Notes: generated from the letters alone by a model not told the origin. A stretch of DNA of 64,000 bases from Lacrimispora sp. 210928-DFI.3.58 (GCF_020554865.1 NZ_JAJCIC010000005.1:62001-126000); one strand, 5' to 3'. Shown: positions 1-8,282, counted from the first letter of the stretch. Program-made: numbers and translations.

Positions 1-1
1 C

Positions 2-277
2 GAGAACCCCAGAGAAAAGACGCTGAAAAACGGAAAGCCCCGTGCGCGCCGGGCCAAGTGGCTACCGGAGCAGGAGGTAGATCTGGTGTACCTCTACTCC
101 GACCACTATCTTGACGCAAGAAATCCGACTCCCACCGAAACCGACTTCTTCACGGTTACAAGGATGGATGCCTGGGGCATGAGCACCTGGTTTATGTGTA
201 CCCCACAGGCCGCTGAAAAGCTGATCGCCATGGATTACGATAATCTGGCTATCCAGGAAACCACCATTGTGGGATAA
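2..277 (+). CDS. Partial hypothetical protein (C-terminal 91 residues)
   Basis: The frame is open from the left edge (first whole codon at base 2) to TAA at 275-277, so the true start lies outside the window. A GTG at 86 could start a 63-residue form, but there is no convincing ribosome binding site and the frame upstream is coding-like. The visible part has a basic stretch (RARRAK), then an aromatic and acidic C-terminal half without cysteines or membrane segments. I do not recognise the family. It ends 14 bases before the next gene and lies on the same strand as the immunity-type array, so it is probably the first visible member of that array or the end of the gene that precedes it. Confidence 0.55.
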   Translation, partial: ENPREKTLKNGKPRARRAKWLPEQEVDLVYLYSDHYLDARNPTPTETDFFTVTRMDAWGMSTWFMCTPQAAEKLIAMDYDNLAIQETTIVG

Positions 278-291
278 GAGGAGAATGCGGC

Positions 292-633
292 ATGATTGGA
301 ACAGATGAAAACCGGGCGGTGCTTCATGTGGAGGTCATCTTCTGGAGCGGCAAACGAAAAATACCACCCAGCCTGGTCAGTGGAAAGTATTGTCCCCATT
401 TTGTGGTTATTGGAACTACGGAATATCTGGGTGTATGCTTTCTGGACGGAACCGAGTGTACATTTGATACACCGGCCTTGGGAAATGCCCAGCCCCTCTA
501 TCCAGATACCATTGACTATGCTCCGCTGGAAAACAATGCGGAATTTTTGATCTATGAGGGAGCCAATGCCGTTGGCAAAGGCCGGGTGCTGGGCCGGACC
601 GTTCCCTATCAAGTGAAACAACAACGAAAGTAG
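292..633 (+). CDS. Hypothetical protein with EF-Tu domain III-like pattern
   Basis: 113 residues; ATG at 292 preceded by a GAGGAG ribosome binding site. The order of short motifs (a PPS..SGKYCPHFVV stretch followed by EYLGVCFLDG) resembles the small free-standing proteins related to the beta-barrel of translation factor EF-Tu that occur in bacterial accessory loci. No signal peptide or membrane segment. It is followed after 7 bases by the ankyrin-repeat gene, so the two are almost certainly co-transcribed. In this setting an immunity role is possible, but this is inferred from position only. The family call is a resemblance, not a match I could test. Confidence 0.6.
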   Translation: MIGTDENRAVLHVEVIFWSGKRKIPPSLVSGKYCPHFVVIGTTEYLGVCFLDGTECTFDTPALGNAQPLYPDTIDYAPLENNAEFLIYEGANAVGKGRVLGRTVPYQVKQQRK

Positions 634-640
634 GTGCCTT

Positions 641-1720
641 ATGTACCAAATTGCATATATTGGCCGCTGGGAGACAATCCCGGAAACGGCTGCCGCCATC
701 TGTGACCATGACACTCCCAAGCTGGAGGCGCTGCTCCAAGGCGGTCTGGATTTAGATGTACCCATCCAGCTCAGCGAATACATCAAGCTGATGCCATTGG
801 AGATCGCGGTTTTTCGGAATGATGTGCCCATGATCCACTTCCTGCTGGAGCATGGAGCTGATCCCGGTCTGGCAGAGGAACAGCCCCTGCTGCTCACCGC
901 TGCCCGCTGTTGTGGGCCAGAGGTGGTGGCGCTCTTTGCTGGACAGGCCGCAAAACTCAGCCCGAAGCAGAAAGAGCGGGCCTTCCAGGAAGTGCGCTGG
1001 GGCAAGCGCCCGGAGAATATCCAGGTGCTGGAGCAAGCCGGGATCACAGTGGACAAGTTTGGCGGCGAGGCGTTCCGGGCGGCGGTGTCTGATGGGCAGG
1101 CCGAGCTTGCAAAACTGCTGCTGGAAAAAGGGGCGGACATCAATTACCACAAGCCGGACATGGTGTTCCCTTACGCCTCCACCCCTGTCACCGAGGCCGC
1201 CCGCTCAAACAATTTCCTCATGGTGCGCTGGCTGGTGGAACAGGGGGCAGACATCACCCTTGTTGACAAATACGGCGACCGTCCCTACAGTGTGGCGGTT
1301 CAGAACAAGAATCAGGAGATGGCCGACTACCTGAAGGCCCTGGAGCCGGAGGAATGGCACAACGAGCAGGAAAAGATCCGGCAGCTCATTCCCTACAAGC
1401 TGCCTGCCAAGCTGGTGGAATACTTGAAGACCGGGCCCCTTCGGCTGGAGTTCCCGGAGCAGGAATGGGTGAAGTGGGCGGAACTCTACTCCTTCATGGA
1501 TGTGCAGGAGATGACCTGGAAGCGGAAAAAGCTGCTCTCCCTCATGGCGAAAATGGATAATTACAGCGACTATTTGCTGCTGTGGAGTCCCAGAGATAAG
1601 AAACTCTGCTATCTGGACATTGAGCACGAGGAATTCCATCCCCTGGCCAAATGGGATGACTTCATCGCAGATCCCGGCCGGTATCTGAACGGAATGATCG
1701 AGGGCGAGTTTGAGGAATGA
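641..1720 (+). CDS. Ankyrin-repeat protein with C-terminal SUKH-like domain
   Basis: 359 residues. Residues about 25-235 hold ankyrin-type repeats, visible as MIHFLLEHGADP, LAKLLLEKGADIN and MVRWLVEQGADIT, each ending in the GAD turn typical of the fold. Residues about 250-350 (PAKLVEYLKTGPLRLEF through FIADPGRYLNGM) look like a SMI1/KNR4 (SUKH) type domain, a superfamily whose members are common immunity proteins that bind and neutralise nuclease toxins. Ankyrin proteins also occur as antidotes in polymorphic toxin loci. Cytosolic, with no signal sequence. The fusion suggests a two-part antidote; the partner toxin is not in the window. Ankyrin assignment is firm; the SUKH-like C-terminus is less sure. 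Confidence 0.8.
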   Translation: MYQIAYIGRWETIPETAAAICDHDTPKLEALLQGGLDLDVPIQLSEYIKLMPLEIAVFRNDVPMIHFLLEHGADPGLAEEQPLLLTAARCCGPEVVALFAGQAAKLSPKQKERAFQEVRWGKRPENIQVLEQAGITVDKFGGEAFRAAVSDGQAELAKLLLEKGADINYHKPDMVFPYASTPVTEAARSNNFLMVRWLVEQGADITLVDKYGDRPYSVAVQNKNQEMADYLKALEPEEWHNEQEKIRQLIPYKLPAKLVEYLKTGPLRLEFPEQEWVKWAELYSFMDVQEMTWKRKKLLSLMAKMDNYSDYLLLWSPRDKKLCYLDIEHEEFHPLAKWDDFIADPGRYLNGMIEGEFEE

Positions 1721-1731
1721 GGAGCAAACCG

Positions 1732-1791
1732 ATGACAGAAGAAAACAGAACTTACATCACCCATCTCAAAGCTGCCTGCATTGAGGGGTAA
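1732..1791 (+). pseudogene. 19-codon remnant of an array gene
   Basis: ATG at 1732 opens a 19-residue frame (starting MTEENRTYITHLKAA) that ends in TAA at 1789-1791. It lies 11 bases after the ankyrin gene, directly after a GGAGCAAACCG stretch that can act as a ribosome binding site. The sequence has ordinary protein composition rather than a leader-peptide look, and its stop falls 13 bases before the next start. I read it as the 5' stub of an array gene whose body was deleted by recombination. It could instead be a genuine short coupling peptide. Confidence 0.35.
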
Positions 1792-1804
1792 GGAGGATAA
1801 TATT

Positions 1805-2308
1805 ATGAAACTGAACTGTAAACGCATTGATTTTACATATACACCCGGCGAGGAAATCTTCAGCTTTCCCGATGAATCGGGACTGCCCTTTCTTTTCGAT
1901 GTAGAGGAAGAACTGACTGCTGATTCTGCCGCTATGGATGCGGTGGGAAAAATGATCGATGAGGCGGAGAAATTGGCGGAAAAGGCCAAAGCCGCCATCA
2001 AAGCGGCGCTGGCGGACGAGGACAGCCGCTACCATAGCGTTGTGACATGTTTCATGAAGTTCCATCGGGACGATGTAGGCCCGGATATTGCGGCGGAACT
2101 TTTTCCGGGAACCGACCCGGCCAAGTTGTCCTTTGCCGAGATGGTGGACTTTTTGAAGCTCAAGCGGTTCGGCAGCCTGGTGGATGACGAGATGGATCAG
2201 CAAGTTTTCATTCTGGACCTGTCCTTCAATCCGGAGATTACTGACGAACTGATGGTGACCTACTTTGACTTGAACAAGGAGATTTTCTGTATCACCCATG
2301 AGAGCTGA
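1805..2308 (+). CDS. Hypothetical protein, possibly DUF2004-like
   Basis: 167 residues from ATG at 1805, which has an AAGGAGG site 6 bases upstream; a longer frame from a TTG at 1781 lacks such a site. The N-terminal 50 residues are beta-rich, residues 55-80 form an alanine- and glutamate-rich helix, and the C-terminal half contains a run FLKLKRFGSLVDDE and then LSFNPEITDELMVTYFD. That last pattern reminds me of the DUF2004 family found among immunity-type proteins, but I cannot confirm it. Its last 11 bases overlap the next gene, suggesting translational coupling. Confidence 0.6.
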   Translation: MKLNCKRIDFTYTPGEEIFSFPDESGLPFLFDVEEELTADSAAMDAVGKMIDEAEKLAEKAKAAIKAALADEDSRYHSVVTCFMKFHRDDVGPDIAAELFPGTDPAKLSFAEMVDFLKLKRFGSLVDDEMDQQVFILDLSFNPEITDELMVTYFDLNKEIFCITHES

Positions 2309-2897
2309 GGAAAGAAAAAGAGAAAAATATCTGCCCACGCTTCTGATCCAGCAGATCCGCCTGCAATGGTATAAAGACTGTCGGGGCGGAAACGCCGCCG
2401 CACAACGGAACCAGTATCCCAGAGCGATGCGGCTGCCTAAAGACTTCTTCTCTTATTATTCCTTTGGCCTACCTACTCACTTTGCATCTATCGTACAGAG
2501 GCCCGATGGATTTCGGATTGATAGGGACTGTCGCAGGCTGATGGAATGGAAGCCGAATGGCACAATGCGGCTTCACCCTTTTGAACTGATTCAGCAGGAG
2601 TCCGGAATCCAGGTGCGTTACCGCTATGATTGGCATATTGGTGCGATGCCGGAGCGATATACCTATGATAAGACCGGGCAAAAACAGCCCCTCAATGAGC
2701 TGGCACTGGATTTGATTCCTGGTGATTATGGTCGAGCTGTCTGCAATGGGCGGTTCCGAGACTGGGACACTGGGATCTGGTATTATGTGCTGGACATTTT
2801 GAATGTGATGCCGCTTGCAGAACCCACCGACGCATTGACCAGTTTTACGGACAGAGAACTGAATAAGATATATACCCAGATCGACCGGCTGTGGTGA
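2298..2897 (+). CDS. Hypothetical protein of the immunity array
   Basis: 199 residues; the ATG at 2298 lies inside the end of the preceding gene (11-base overlap), so translation is probably coupled, with an AAGGAG motif further upstream at 2277-2282. The N-terminus is strongly basic (RAEERKREKY), followed by a mixed alpha/beta body rich in aromatic residues, including WHIGAMPERYTYD. No motif, signal peptide or membrane segment that I recognise. Function unknown. Position between a DUF2004-like and a SUKH-3 gene is the only hint that it is an antidote or accessory protein. Confidence 0.6.
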   Translation: MRAEERKREKYLPTLLIQQIRLQWYKDCRGGNAAAQRNQYPRAMRLPKDFFSYYSFGLPTHFASIVQRPDGFRIDRDCRRLMEWKPNGTMRLHPFELIQQESGIQVRYRYDWHIGAMPERYTYDKTGQKQPLNELALDLIPGDYGRAVCNGRFRDWDTGIWYYVLDILNVMPLAEPTDALTSFTDRELNKIYTQIDRLW

Positions 2898-2919
2898 CGA
2901 AAAACAGGAGGATACTACC

Positions 2920-3474
2920 ATGATCAAAGAACGCATCCCTATCTCTGGCGATCTGGGCAGCAAGGTTAAGCAGCTGATGGAGTACGCCGGGTGGTACGAA
3001 GGCCGCAGTGTGGATATTTCCATTGCGGAGCAGTATTACGCCGATCATGGCGTCCCGATGATGAAGACCACCCAACGGTTTTATCGCAAGTATTTCGGCC
3101 TGTGCTGTGAGTGGTACTTGGCGCAGAAAAAGCTGAAATGGGCGGCGGATTTTGAGTTTGCTTTGTTCCCTTACCTGGTCAACGGGATCAAAAACCATTT
3201 GGAGGACGCCTATTTCCGGGATATGTCCGGCTGTGAGCTGGCGGAGATCGAACAGGCTGCCGGTCAGAAGTGCCAGCCCATCGGTCACATCGGCTACTAC
3301 TACCCGGCAGAGGTCTGGATCTCGGAGTACGGGAAACTGTATGCGAAATATGAGTATCAGGACGAGATCGAGTGTTTCCCCGATGTGTTTGCCCTGATCG
3401 AACGGGAACTGCGGCAGTGCAAATTTGATTCCGCTGCCATGAAAACGGTTGAGGCACTGGATGGAAAGGTATGA
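2920..3474 (+). CDS. SUKH-3 family immunity protein
   Basis: 184 residues, ATG at 2920 preceded by CAGGAGGAT. The opening pattern (a helix, then YAGWYEGRSVDIS) and the later segment IGHIGYYYPAEVWISEYGKLYAKYEYQ match the SUKH-3 branch of the SMI1/KNR4 superfamily: an N-terminal GW..R.. motif and a C-terminal 'structure-G-x-x-Y' strand pair. SUKH-3 proteins are immunity proteins of contact-dependent and secreted polymorphic toxins and act in the cytosol by binding the toxin domain. Length is normal for the family. It sits 22 bases after the preceding gene and 23 before the DUF1963 gene. Confidence 0.75.
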   Translation: MIKERIPISGDLGSKVKQLMEYAGWYEGRSVDISIAEQYYADHGVPMMKTTQRFYRKYFGLCCEWYLAQKKLKWAADFEFALFPYLVNGIKNHLEDAYFRDMSGCELAEIEQAAGQKCQPIGHIGYYYPAEVWISEYGKLYAKYEYQDEIECFPDVFALIERELRQCKFDSAAMKTVEALDGKV

Positions 3475-3497
3475 CGAAATAATAAGGAGAAAATGTT

Positions 3498-4346
3498 ATG
3501 AATATGAAAGAAAAACTGGAGTCGTTGGGCAAAAACAGCATTGTGTTGAAAATTGCTAAGAAAGAAAAATATAAGCTGGGCGCCACCCGCTTCGGCGGAA
3601 AGCCGGATGTGCCCCCGGACTTCGTTTGGCCTACTTATGAGGGCGAGAGCTATGACCATGTGGTAAAAGATCGTCCTCTCACTTTCCTGGCCCAGTTCAA
3701 CTGTGAGGAGCTGGCCCAGTTTGACAAAGAGCATCTTCTGCCCGATCACGGTCTGCTCTCCTTCTTCTATGAAACGGATACCCAGTGCTGGGGCTATGAC
3801 CCCAATGACAAGGGCTGTGCCCGCGTCTATTGGTTTGAGGACATGTCCGCGCTGTCCGCCGCTGACTTCCCAGCGGATATGGGAGAGGATTTCAAGTTTC
3901 CCATGGTCAAGATCAAGCTGGATGCCAAGACCTCCTATCCTTCCTGGCAGGACTTCAGCGAGATGTTCCCGGATGAAAAGGATGACGACGCTTTCAACGA
4001 TGCTTTGGATGAACTGACTGGCGAGGACCCCGAGAACCCGGATGATCGCTCCCAGCTGCTGGGCTGGCCCGATGTGATCCAGAACAGCATGTTTGACGAG
4101 TGCGACCTGGTGACTCAGGGCTACTATCTGGGCAACGGCTGGCTCAATATCCCCAAGGAGGTCCGTCAGCGGGCGGAAGAAACGGCCCGTGACCGCTGGA
4201 TGTTGCTGTTCCAGCTGGATATCGTGGAGCTTGGAGACTTTGAGCTGATGTTCGGAGACTGCGGGCACATCTATTTCTACATTACCAAAGAGGACCTGGC
4301 CGCCCGCCGCTTTGACCGGATCTGGCTGATCCTCCAGTGCTATTAA
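3498..4346 (+). CDS. DUF1963 (YwqG-like) family protein
   Basis: 282 residues, ATG at 3498 after AAGGAGA. The line LGATRFGGKPDVPPDFVWP near residue 30 and LTFLAQFNCEEL near residue 60, then DHGLLSFFYETD, are hallmarks of DUF1963 (YwqG), including the conserved G-G-x-P/P-D-x-x-W-P signature. A late LLFQLD segment and FGDCGHIYFYI near the C-terminus complete the fold. DUF1963 proteins recur in polymorphic toxin immunity clusters; no enzymatic activity is established. The molecule is acidic, as is typical of cytosolic immunity proteins. It ends 4 bases before the next gene. Confidence 0.85.
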   Translation: MNMKEKLESLGKNSIVLKIAKKEKYKLGATRFGGKPDVPPDFVWPTYEGESYDHVVKDRPLTFLAQFNCEELAQFDKEHLLPDHGLLSFFYETDTQCWGYDPNDKGCARVYWFEDMSALSAADFPADMGEDFKFPMVKIKLDAKTSYPSWQDFSEMFPDEKDDDAFNDALDELTGEDPENPDDRSQLLGWPDVIQNSMFDECDLVTQGYYLGNGWLNIPKEVRQRAEETARDRWMLLFQLDIVELGDFELMFGDCGHIYFYITKEDLAARRFDRIWLILQCY

Positions 4347-4350
4347 AAAT

Positions 4351-4644
4351 ATGAAACAGGACTTTACTATTTGGCGCAATCAAATATTGCAGAATCCTCG
4401 GGACATTTCACCGCTGAAATTCGGAATATCGCAGGATGAGGTCATAGAAATCTTCGGGAATCCCGATGCCGTTTCCACCATGAGAAGCAACGCGAAACCT
4501 TTGATCCTCAAATATCATGACATTGAACTGCATTTCGATAGAAAGGCCCCTTATGGGCTCTACTTAATTTACAGCGACGATGAGATCGAGTTGAGCATGA
4601 CTGCCGAGCACGAAGAAAGGAGCAATCCCTATGAAAACATTTGA
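4351..4644 (+). CDS. Small hypothetical protein of the immunity array
   Basis: 97 residues. It starts 4 bases after the DUF1963 stop and runs 14 bases into the next gene, so it is tightly coupled to both. The core reads PLKFGISQDEVIEIFG then NAKPLILKYHDIELHFD, i.e. a helix followed by two beta strands. This resembles the short modules that measure 'G-x-s-x-x-E-v-x-x-i-l-G-x-P' as in small BamE-like folds, but without signal peptide. I do not recognise the family with certainty. Likely cytosolic. Confidence 0.6.
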   Translation: MKQDFTIWRNQILQNPRDISPLKFGISQDEVIEIFGNPDAVSTMRSNAKPLILKYHDIELHFDRKAPYGLYLIYSDDEIELSMTAEHEERSNPYENI

Positions 4645-4957
4645 CCCCAATTATAAACTGCTGGACGAGATGTATCAGGACGATTACTATCCTGCTTTTC
4701 TGGTAGACAAGGTAAAGGACGAGCTTCAGAAGGTCATCGACCTGCTGGAGAGCGGCGAAACCGACACCGAAGTGATACAGGAAACGCTGGACGAGGCAGT
4801 CTGCGGCATCAATGATCTTCAGGAGGAGTTTGACGAGAACGACAGCGAGATCGAAACTGTGGCACGGGAATGCATTGCGGAAAATGTGGCCTACATTCTG
4901 GAATGGTTCAATATCCCCATTGACACCGAGGAGGCCATCCGGGAACGGGACTGGTGA
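4631..4957 (+). CDS. DUF5713 family protein
   Basis: 108 residues. The start YKLLDEMYQDDYYPAFLVDK is the signature of DUF5713, followed by a long amphipathic helix and an acidic helix-rich tail, all as expected for this all-alpha family. Members are found in Firmicute and Proteobacterial accessory loci with no known activity; in this array an immunity function is plausible. The gene overlaps the previous one by 14 bases, with AAAGGAGC at 4617-4624 as ribosome binding site, and its TGA overlaps a GTG at 4954. Confidence 0.8.
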   Translation: MKTFDPNYKLLDEMYQDDYYPAFLVDKVKDELQKVIDLLESGETDTEVIQETLDEAVCGINDLQEEFDENDSEIETVARECIAENVAYILEWFNIPIDTEEAIRERDW

Positions 4958-4962
4958 TCCCT

Positions 4963-5169
4963 ATGGCAGAAAAAGAACTGGCCGTTTGTGATGAGTGCGG
5001 CAGCCTGTTTTTCAAAGGCTCCTCACAGATGATGGGACTGTGCCCGGAATGCGCCCATGTTCTCTATGGCTACCCGAATTGTGACCATCATTTCCAGAAT
5101 GGCCGGTGTGTGAACTGCTATTGGGACGGCTCGGAGGGCGCGTATATCCAGTCGCTGAAAGGGAACTGA
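4963..5169 (+). CDS. Small zinc-ribbon-like protein
   Basis: 68 residues from ATG at 4963; a GTG at 4954 overlapping the previous stop could add three residues. It carries three cysteine pairs: CDEC near residue 10, CPEC near residue 28, and CVNC near residue 50, plus a DHH and a second single Cys (NCDHH). Two zinc-binding knuckles could form from these. Such short treble-clef/zinc-ribbon proteins often support protein-protein contacts. No function can be assigned. It is followed after 4 bases by another small gene. Confidence 0.65.
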   Translation: MAEKELAVCDECGSLFFKGSSQMMGLCPECAHVLYGYPNCDHHFQNGRCVNCYWDGSEGAYIQSLKGN

Positions 5170-5173
5170 AAAT

Positions 5174-5407
5174 ATGGCTTGGGAATATGAAACCTTTGGC
5201 CCGGACGGTCAATGCAAATTGTTCGGTGTGAATATCTTTGACTATGATTGGAAAACCACTGGCAAGCGGGTAAAAGTCCAAGACCCGATTTATCACCAAA
5301 ACCATACTTTTGAGGTCTGGCAGGTGGAGATTGACGGGCAGATTCACCGCTTTGCCGCCGGAGAGTTCTCCAACTGCGTGTGGGGATTTTATTTAGAGAA
5401 AGAATGA
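5174..5407 (+). CDS. Small hypothetical protein (77 aa)
   Basis: 77 residues with an aromatic-rich, beta-strand pattern: MAWEYETFGPDG, KTTGKRVKVQDPIY, VWQVEIDGQIHRFAAGEFS and a C-terminal WGFYLEKE. This looks like a compact beta domain. There is no cysteine pair or membrane segment. It lies between the zinc-ribbon gene and the long Imm26-like gene with 4 and 18 base gaps, so it belongs to the same transcript. Family unknown. Confidence 0.6.
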   Translation: MAWEYETFGPDGQCKLFGVNIFDYDWKTTGKRVKVQDPIYHQNHTFEVWQVEIDGQIHRFAAGEFSNCVWGFYLEKE

Positions 5408-5425
5408 TGAAAGGGGTGTAAACCC

Positions 5426-6907
5426 ATGAAAGCCAATGCCGGAGAGGTCTATACCGTTTACAATCAATATCTGAAACGCTACACCGCCTGCCAGGTGGCC
5501 TATATTGCGCCGCCGGACTCGGTGAGCAAGGAACCCTGGGCGGTGGTCCTCTCTCTGGACTGGGTGGGTGACGCCCCTCTGACCGCAGAGGAACTGCCCC
5601 ATCTCCGCCCGCTCTATAAGGACTTTATGTACAGGCCCCGTGACCTTCATTTGCTGCGGGTGCCGGTGGAAATCCCGCCACAGTACACGCTGGTGGGTAC
5701 CCTGCCGCCCTTCACCGACCAGCCCTGCCGCTCCTACGGCGGCTGGAGTGACGGCTATGATGTGTACCTCCAGATCCGGTGGCAGGCCATTCCGGAGGAA
5801 CGGCGGCGGGCCTTCAAGGAGGCCATGGAGAGCGACGAGCAAACGGAGATCGGCGGCATCCCGCTAAAGGTCAACAGCCATCGGGTGATGGACCAGTACG
5901 CACCATTCGATTCGGCGCTGGAACTGAAGGCGCTGCCCTGCCTCTCCGACCTCATCTGTGAGCGGTGGCACCCGGATCTGCTGGAGTTTTTGCGAGAAAA
6001 CCCCTTCGTTGATGAACTGACTTTGCTGAATCACGGCCAGAGGACACTGGATCTGCGGGGCACCAGCATCAGAAAGCTGATGCTGGACATGACCGGGCTG
6101 GAGGAACTGTGGCTGGGTGAGGAAACAGAGCAGCTCCTGTTTCAGAACAGGGGGCCGGACGATTGCACCATCCATGCCCCCGAAGATGGCAGCGGTTTGA
6201 CCCTCCAATTTATCGGGGAATACCGCCCGCACACGGAACTGCCGAACCTATGGGGGCTGCATGGCATCGAGCTGAAGGACTTTGATTTGACCGGACTGAC
6301 TGCTGTTCATCCCCACCTGAAGGAACTGAGGCTCTGGGGCGCGCCGGGAAACCTGGGGAACTTCTCCGCCGTGGGAGGTTTCCGGGAACTGACGAACCTC
6401 TCCACCTTCGACCTGTTCGGTTTCGGTGCGAACGACATCCCCACCCCGGAACAAATGCTGGAGCTTCGCTGGTTCTGGATGACCAGCCTGCCGGAGACGG
6501 CGGCAAAAGCGGCAAAACAGCTCTGGAAAAGCAAGCCGGGAATGAACCTGCGGATCACCAAGCCCCGGAAACCAGAGTGGCTGGCGCAAAACCTGGACAA
6601 TCCATTCCGGGGCTGGGACGGCGCGGAGCATATCCCTGCTTCTGCTGCGAAAAAGGCAGCAAATCAATACCGAAAGACTCGTTCCCAGTTGATGAAGCTG
6701 GCCGCTGAGCCGGGCGAGGATGCCCAGGCTCAGGCACTGGAAGCCGTGGTTGCCTACACCCAGACCTTCAACAAGATGGGCTTTATCGAAACCGAGGAAC
6801 GGGATGAAATTTACATGGCCCTGCGGGGTATCCTGGATGCCCTGCCGGGTAACACTCTCCAGAAGGATGCCCTAATCGAGAAGTTTGATGAGCTTCGTGA
6901 TTTTTGA
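5426..6907 (+). CDS. Imm26-like domain fused to a leucine-rich region
   Basis: 493 residues. Residues 1-100 (AGEVYTVYNQYLKRYTACQVAYI, then DFMYRPRDLHLLRVPVEIP) resemble the Imm26 family, whose members begin with a 'G-d-v-f-a-x-p-l-x-x-g-x-y-a-x-x-q-v' strand pair. Residues about 170-370 contain irregular leucine-rich stretches (FVDELTLLNHG, RKLMLDMTGLEELWLGEE, HLKELRLWGAPGNL, ELTNLSTFDLFGFG), suggesting a leucine-rich-repeat-like solenoid. The last 100 residues are helical and charged. The combination suggests a recognition module grafted onto an immunity domain. Start ATG at 5426 follows AAAGGGGTG. Cytosolic. Imm26 assignment is moderate; the solenoid is clear by eye but divergent. Confidence 0.65.
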   Translation: MKANAGEVYTVYNQYLKRYTACQVAYIAPPDSVSKEPWAVVLSLDWVGDAPLTAEELPHLRPLYKDFMYRPRDLHLLRVPVEIPPQYTLVGTLPPFTDQPCRSYGGWSDGYDVYLQIRWQAIPEERRRAFKEAMESDEQTEIGGIPLKVNSHRVMDQYAPFDSALELKALPCLSDLICERWHPDLLEFLRENPFVDELTLLNHGQRTLDLRGTSIRKLMLDMTGLEELWLGEETEQLLFQNRGPDDCTIHAPEDGSGLTLQFIGEYRPHTELPNLWGLHGIELKDFDLTGLTAVHPHLKELRLWGAPGNLGNFSAVGGFRELTNLSTFDLFGFGANDIPTPEQMLELRWFWMTSLPETAAKAAKQLWKSKPGMNLRITKPRKPEWLAQNLDNPFRGWDGAEHIPASAAKKAANQYRKTRSQLMKLAAEPGEDAQAQALEAVVAYTQTFNKMGFIETEERDEIYMALRGILDALPGNTLQKDALIEKFDELRDF

Positions 6908-6950
6908 AGTATCTACACAAAATGAGTCCTGTTATTGGGAGGTATAGAAT

Positions 6951-7601
6951 ATGAAACATCTTAAAATTCTTGTTCCAGCGATATCTCTGTCGGCTCTCCT
7001 TTTTTTGGGGGCCTGTAACAGCAAAACCACATCCGCCCCCGCTTCAGAACTTTACAGTCAGGGCCTTGCACTGGTATCTGAAATGAATGAAGCAGTCCAA
7101 AGCGAAGCCTGGGTTTCCTTCTTTACAGGCGACACCGCTGTGAGAGAAATTTTGTCAAACGCTGGTCAGGGGGACTTCTCCCAGCCCAAAGCCGTCTATG
7201 AAATCCAGTTTTCCGATCAGGCTTTCACCAGTCTCATCGGCCAGACCGACCTGTCCGGCTTTTCTGAATCTTTGCAGAAGCGCATCCATGCCGCCATCCA
7301 GAGTGCCACAGCCAACCAGATCAATGCCATGGACGGTGCAGAAACCTTAGCTGCTGCCAGCATCTGTACCGTTTCGGACACCTTTGTCTGCGATGGCCTG
7401 ACTGAAAACACCCTCTACCTCTACACCTATGAAAATGCCGCTCCAGTCATGGTTTCCTTTGTGGTCGGACAGGACGGTGCCGTATTGGTCACAGGTGTTC
7501 CGATTCTCTGTGACAGCTTCTCCCCTGACTCCCCCGAAAACGTTCAACTGTTCTTGGAAGGCTTTGGGGCACAAGTCAGCGAAATCACCATTCCAGACTA
7601 A
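6951..7601 (+). CDS. Predicted lipoprotein of the immunity array
   Basis: 216 residues with a typical lipoprotein signal peptide: basic MKHLK, hydrophobic core, lipobox LGAC with Cys22 as the lipidated residue. The mature part begins with a Ser/Thr/Pro/Ala linker (NSKTTSAPAS) and continues with an alpha/beta domain (VYEIQFSDQAF; TLYLYTYENAAPVMVSFVV). It would sit on the outer face of the membrane. Lipoproteins in toxin-immunity arrays often protect against toxins acting at the envelope or entering through it. The ribosome binding site GGGAGG is at 6938-6943. No family recognised. Confidence 0.7.
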   Translation: MKHLKILVPAISLSALLFLGACNSKTTSAPASELYSQGLALVSEMNEAVQSEAWVSFFTGDTAVREILSNAGQGDFSQPKAVYEIQFSDQAFTSLIGQTDLSGFSESLQKRIHAAIQSATANQINAMDGAETLAAASICTVSDTFVCDGLTENTLYLYTYENAAPVMVSFVVGQDGAVLVTGVPILCDSFSPDSPENVQLFLEGFGAQVSEITIPD

Positions 7602-7672
7602 AATCCACATTGTCTGGAACTTTATAGGACTTTAAAAATGATACAATGTTCTCAGAAGAAAGGTTGCGCTAT

Positions 7673-8272
7673 ATGAGCCGAATCGTTGATGAACCCTACT
7701 TTACATATAGTGCCTACAGCGCCCTCACCACCGGCATCCAGGTAAAATGCCCCAAGTGCCATGGCGCAGGTGTGGTGACAGCGGATGAGGATAACGCCCA
7801 TTTCCGGTGCCTGAGCTGCGGTCACCGGATGGCGCAGGACCGGACGATCTACCGCTATGATGTCCATAACCAATGCAAAAACTGCGGCAGATACTACCGG
7901 GTGGATATTGAAGATGAGGCAAGGCAGCACTTTTCCGTTCTCCATGTGGCCTGCCCCTATTGTGGGACAACCATGTCGGGAGAAGTTCATAAAACAGCGG
8001 AGGCTTTCTCCTACATTGCTGATATTCAGGGCGGACGAGAACCTTATTTCGGCCTGGAGCTGTGGTTTTTGACCTCATTCCAGGGCAAAGCGGTCTGGGC
8101 CCTCAACCGGGAGCATCTTGCCTATCTGATCAACTATCTCAGTGCCGATCTGCGGGAAAAGCCGCCGGGAAGAGCGAAAATGACCCAGGCCGACCATCTC
8201 CCCACCTTTATGAAAACCGCAAAGAACCGGGAGCGGATCGTAAAACTGCTGAAGAAGCTGCAAGAGAAATGA
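7673..8272 (+). CDS. Zinc-ribbon protein, function unknown
   Basis: 199 residues from ATG at 7673, chosen because AGAAAGG lies 9 bases upstream; ATG at 7646 has no ribosome binding site. The N-terminal half has four CxxC knuckles in succession (CPKC, CLSC, CKNC, CPYC), spaced to form two zinc ribbons. The C-terminal half is mixed alpha/beta with LELWFLTSFQGKAVWALNREH and a basic tail ending KLLKKLQEK. Zinc ribbons of this kind bind nucleic acid or proteins. Proteins with this arrangement occur repeatedly in Firmicute immunity clusters, but no activity is known to me. Confidence 0.65.
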   Translation: MSRIVDEPYFTYSAYSALTTGIQVKCPKCHGAGVVTADEDNAHFRCLSCGHRMAQDRTIYRYDVHNQCKNCGRYYRVDIEDEARQHFSVLHVACPYCGTTMSGEVHKTAEAFSYIADIQGGREPYFGLELWFLTSFQGKAVWALNREHLAYLINYLSADLREKPPGRAKMTQADHLPTFMKTAKNRERIVKLLKKLQEK

Positions 8273-8282
8273 GGAAAACAAT

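Noticed and set aside
235..1143. 302-codon minus-strand open frame
   Set aside because: Composition is Ser/Pro/Arg-rich without motifs, and the + strand carries ankyrin repeats over the same bases.
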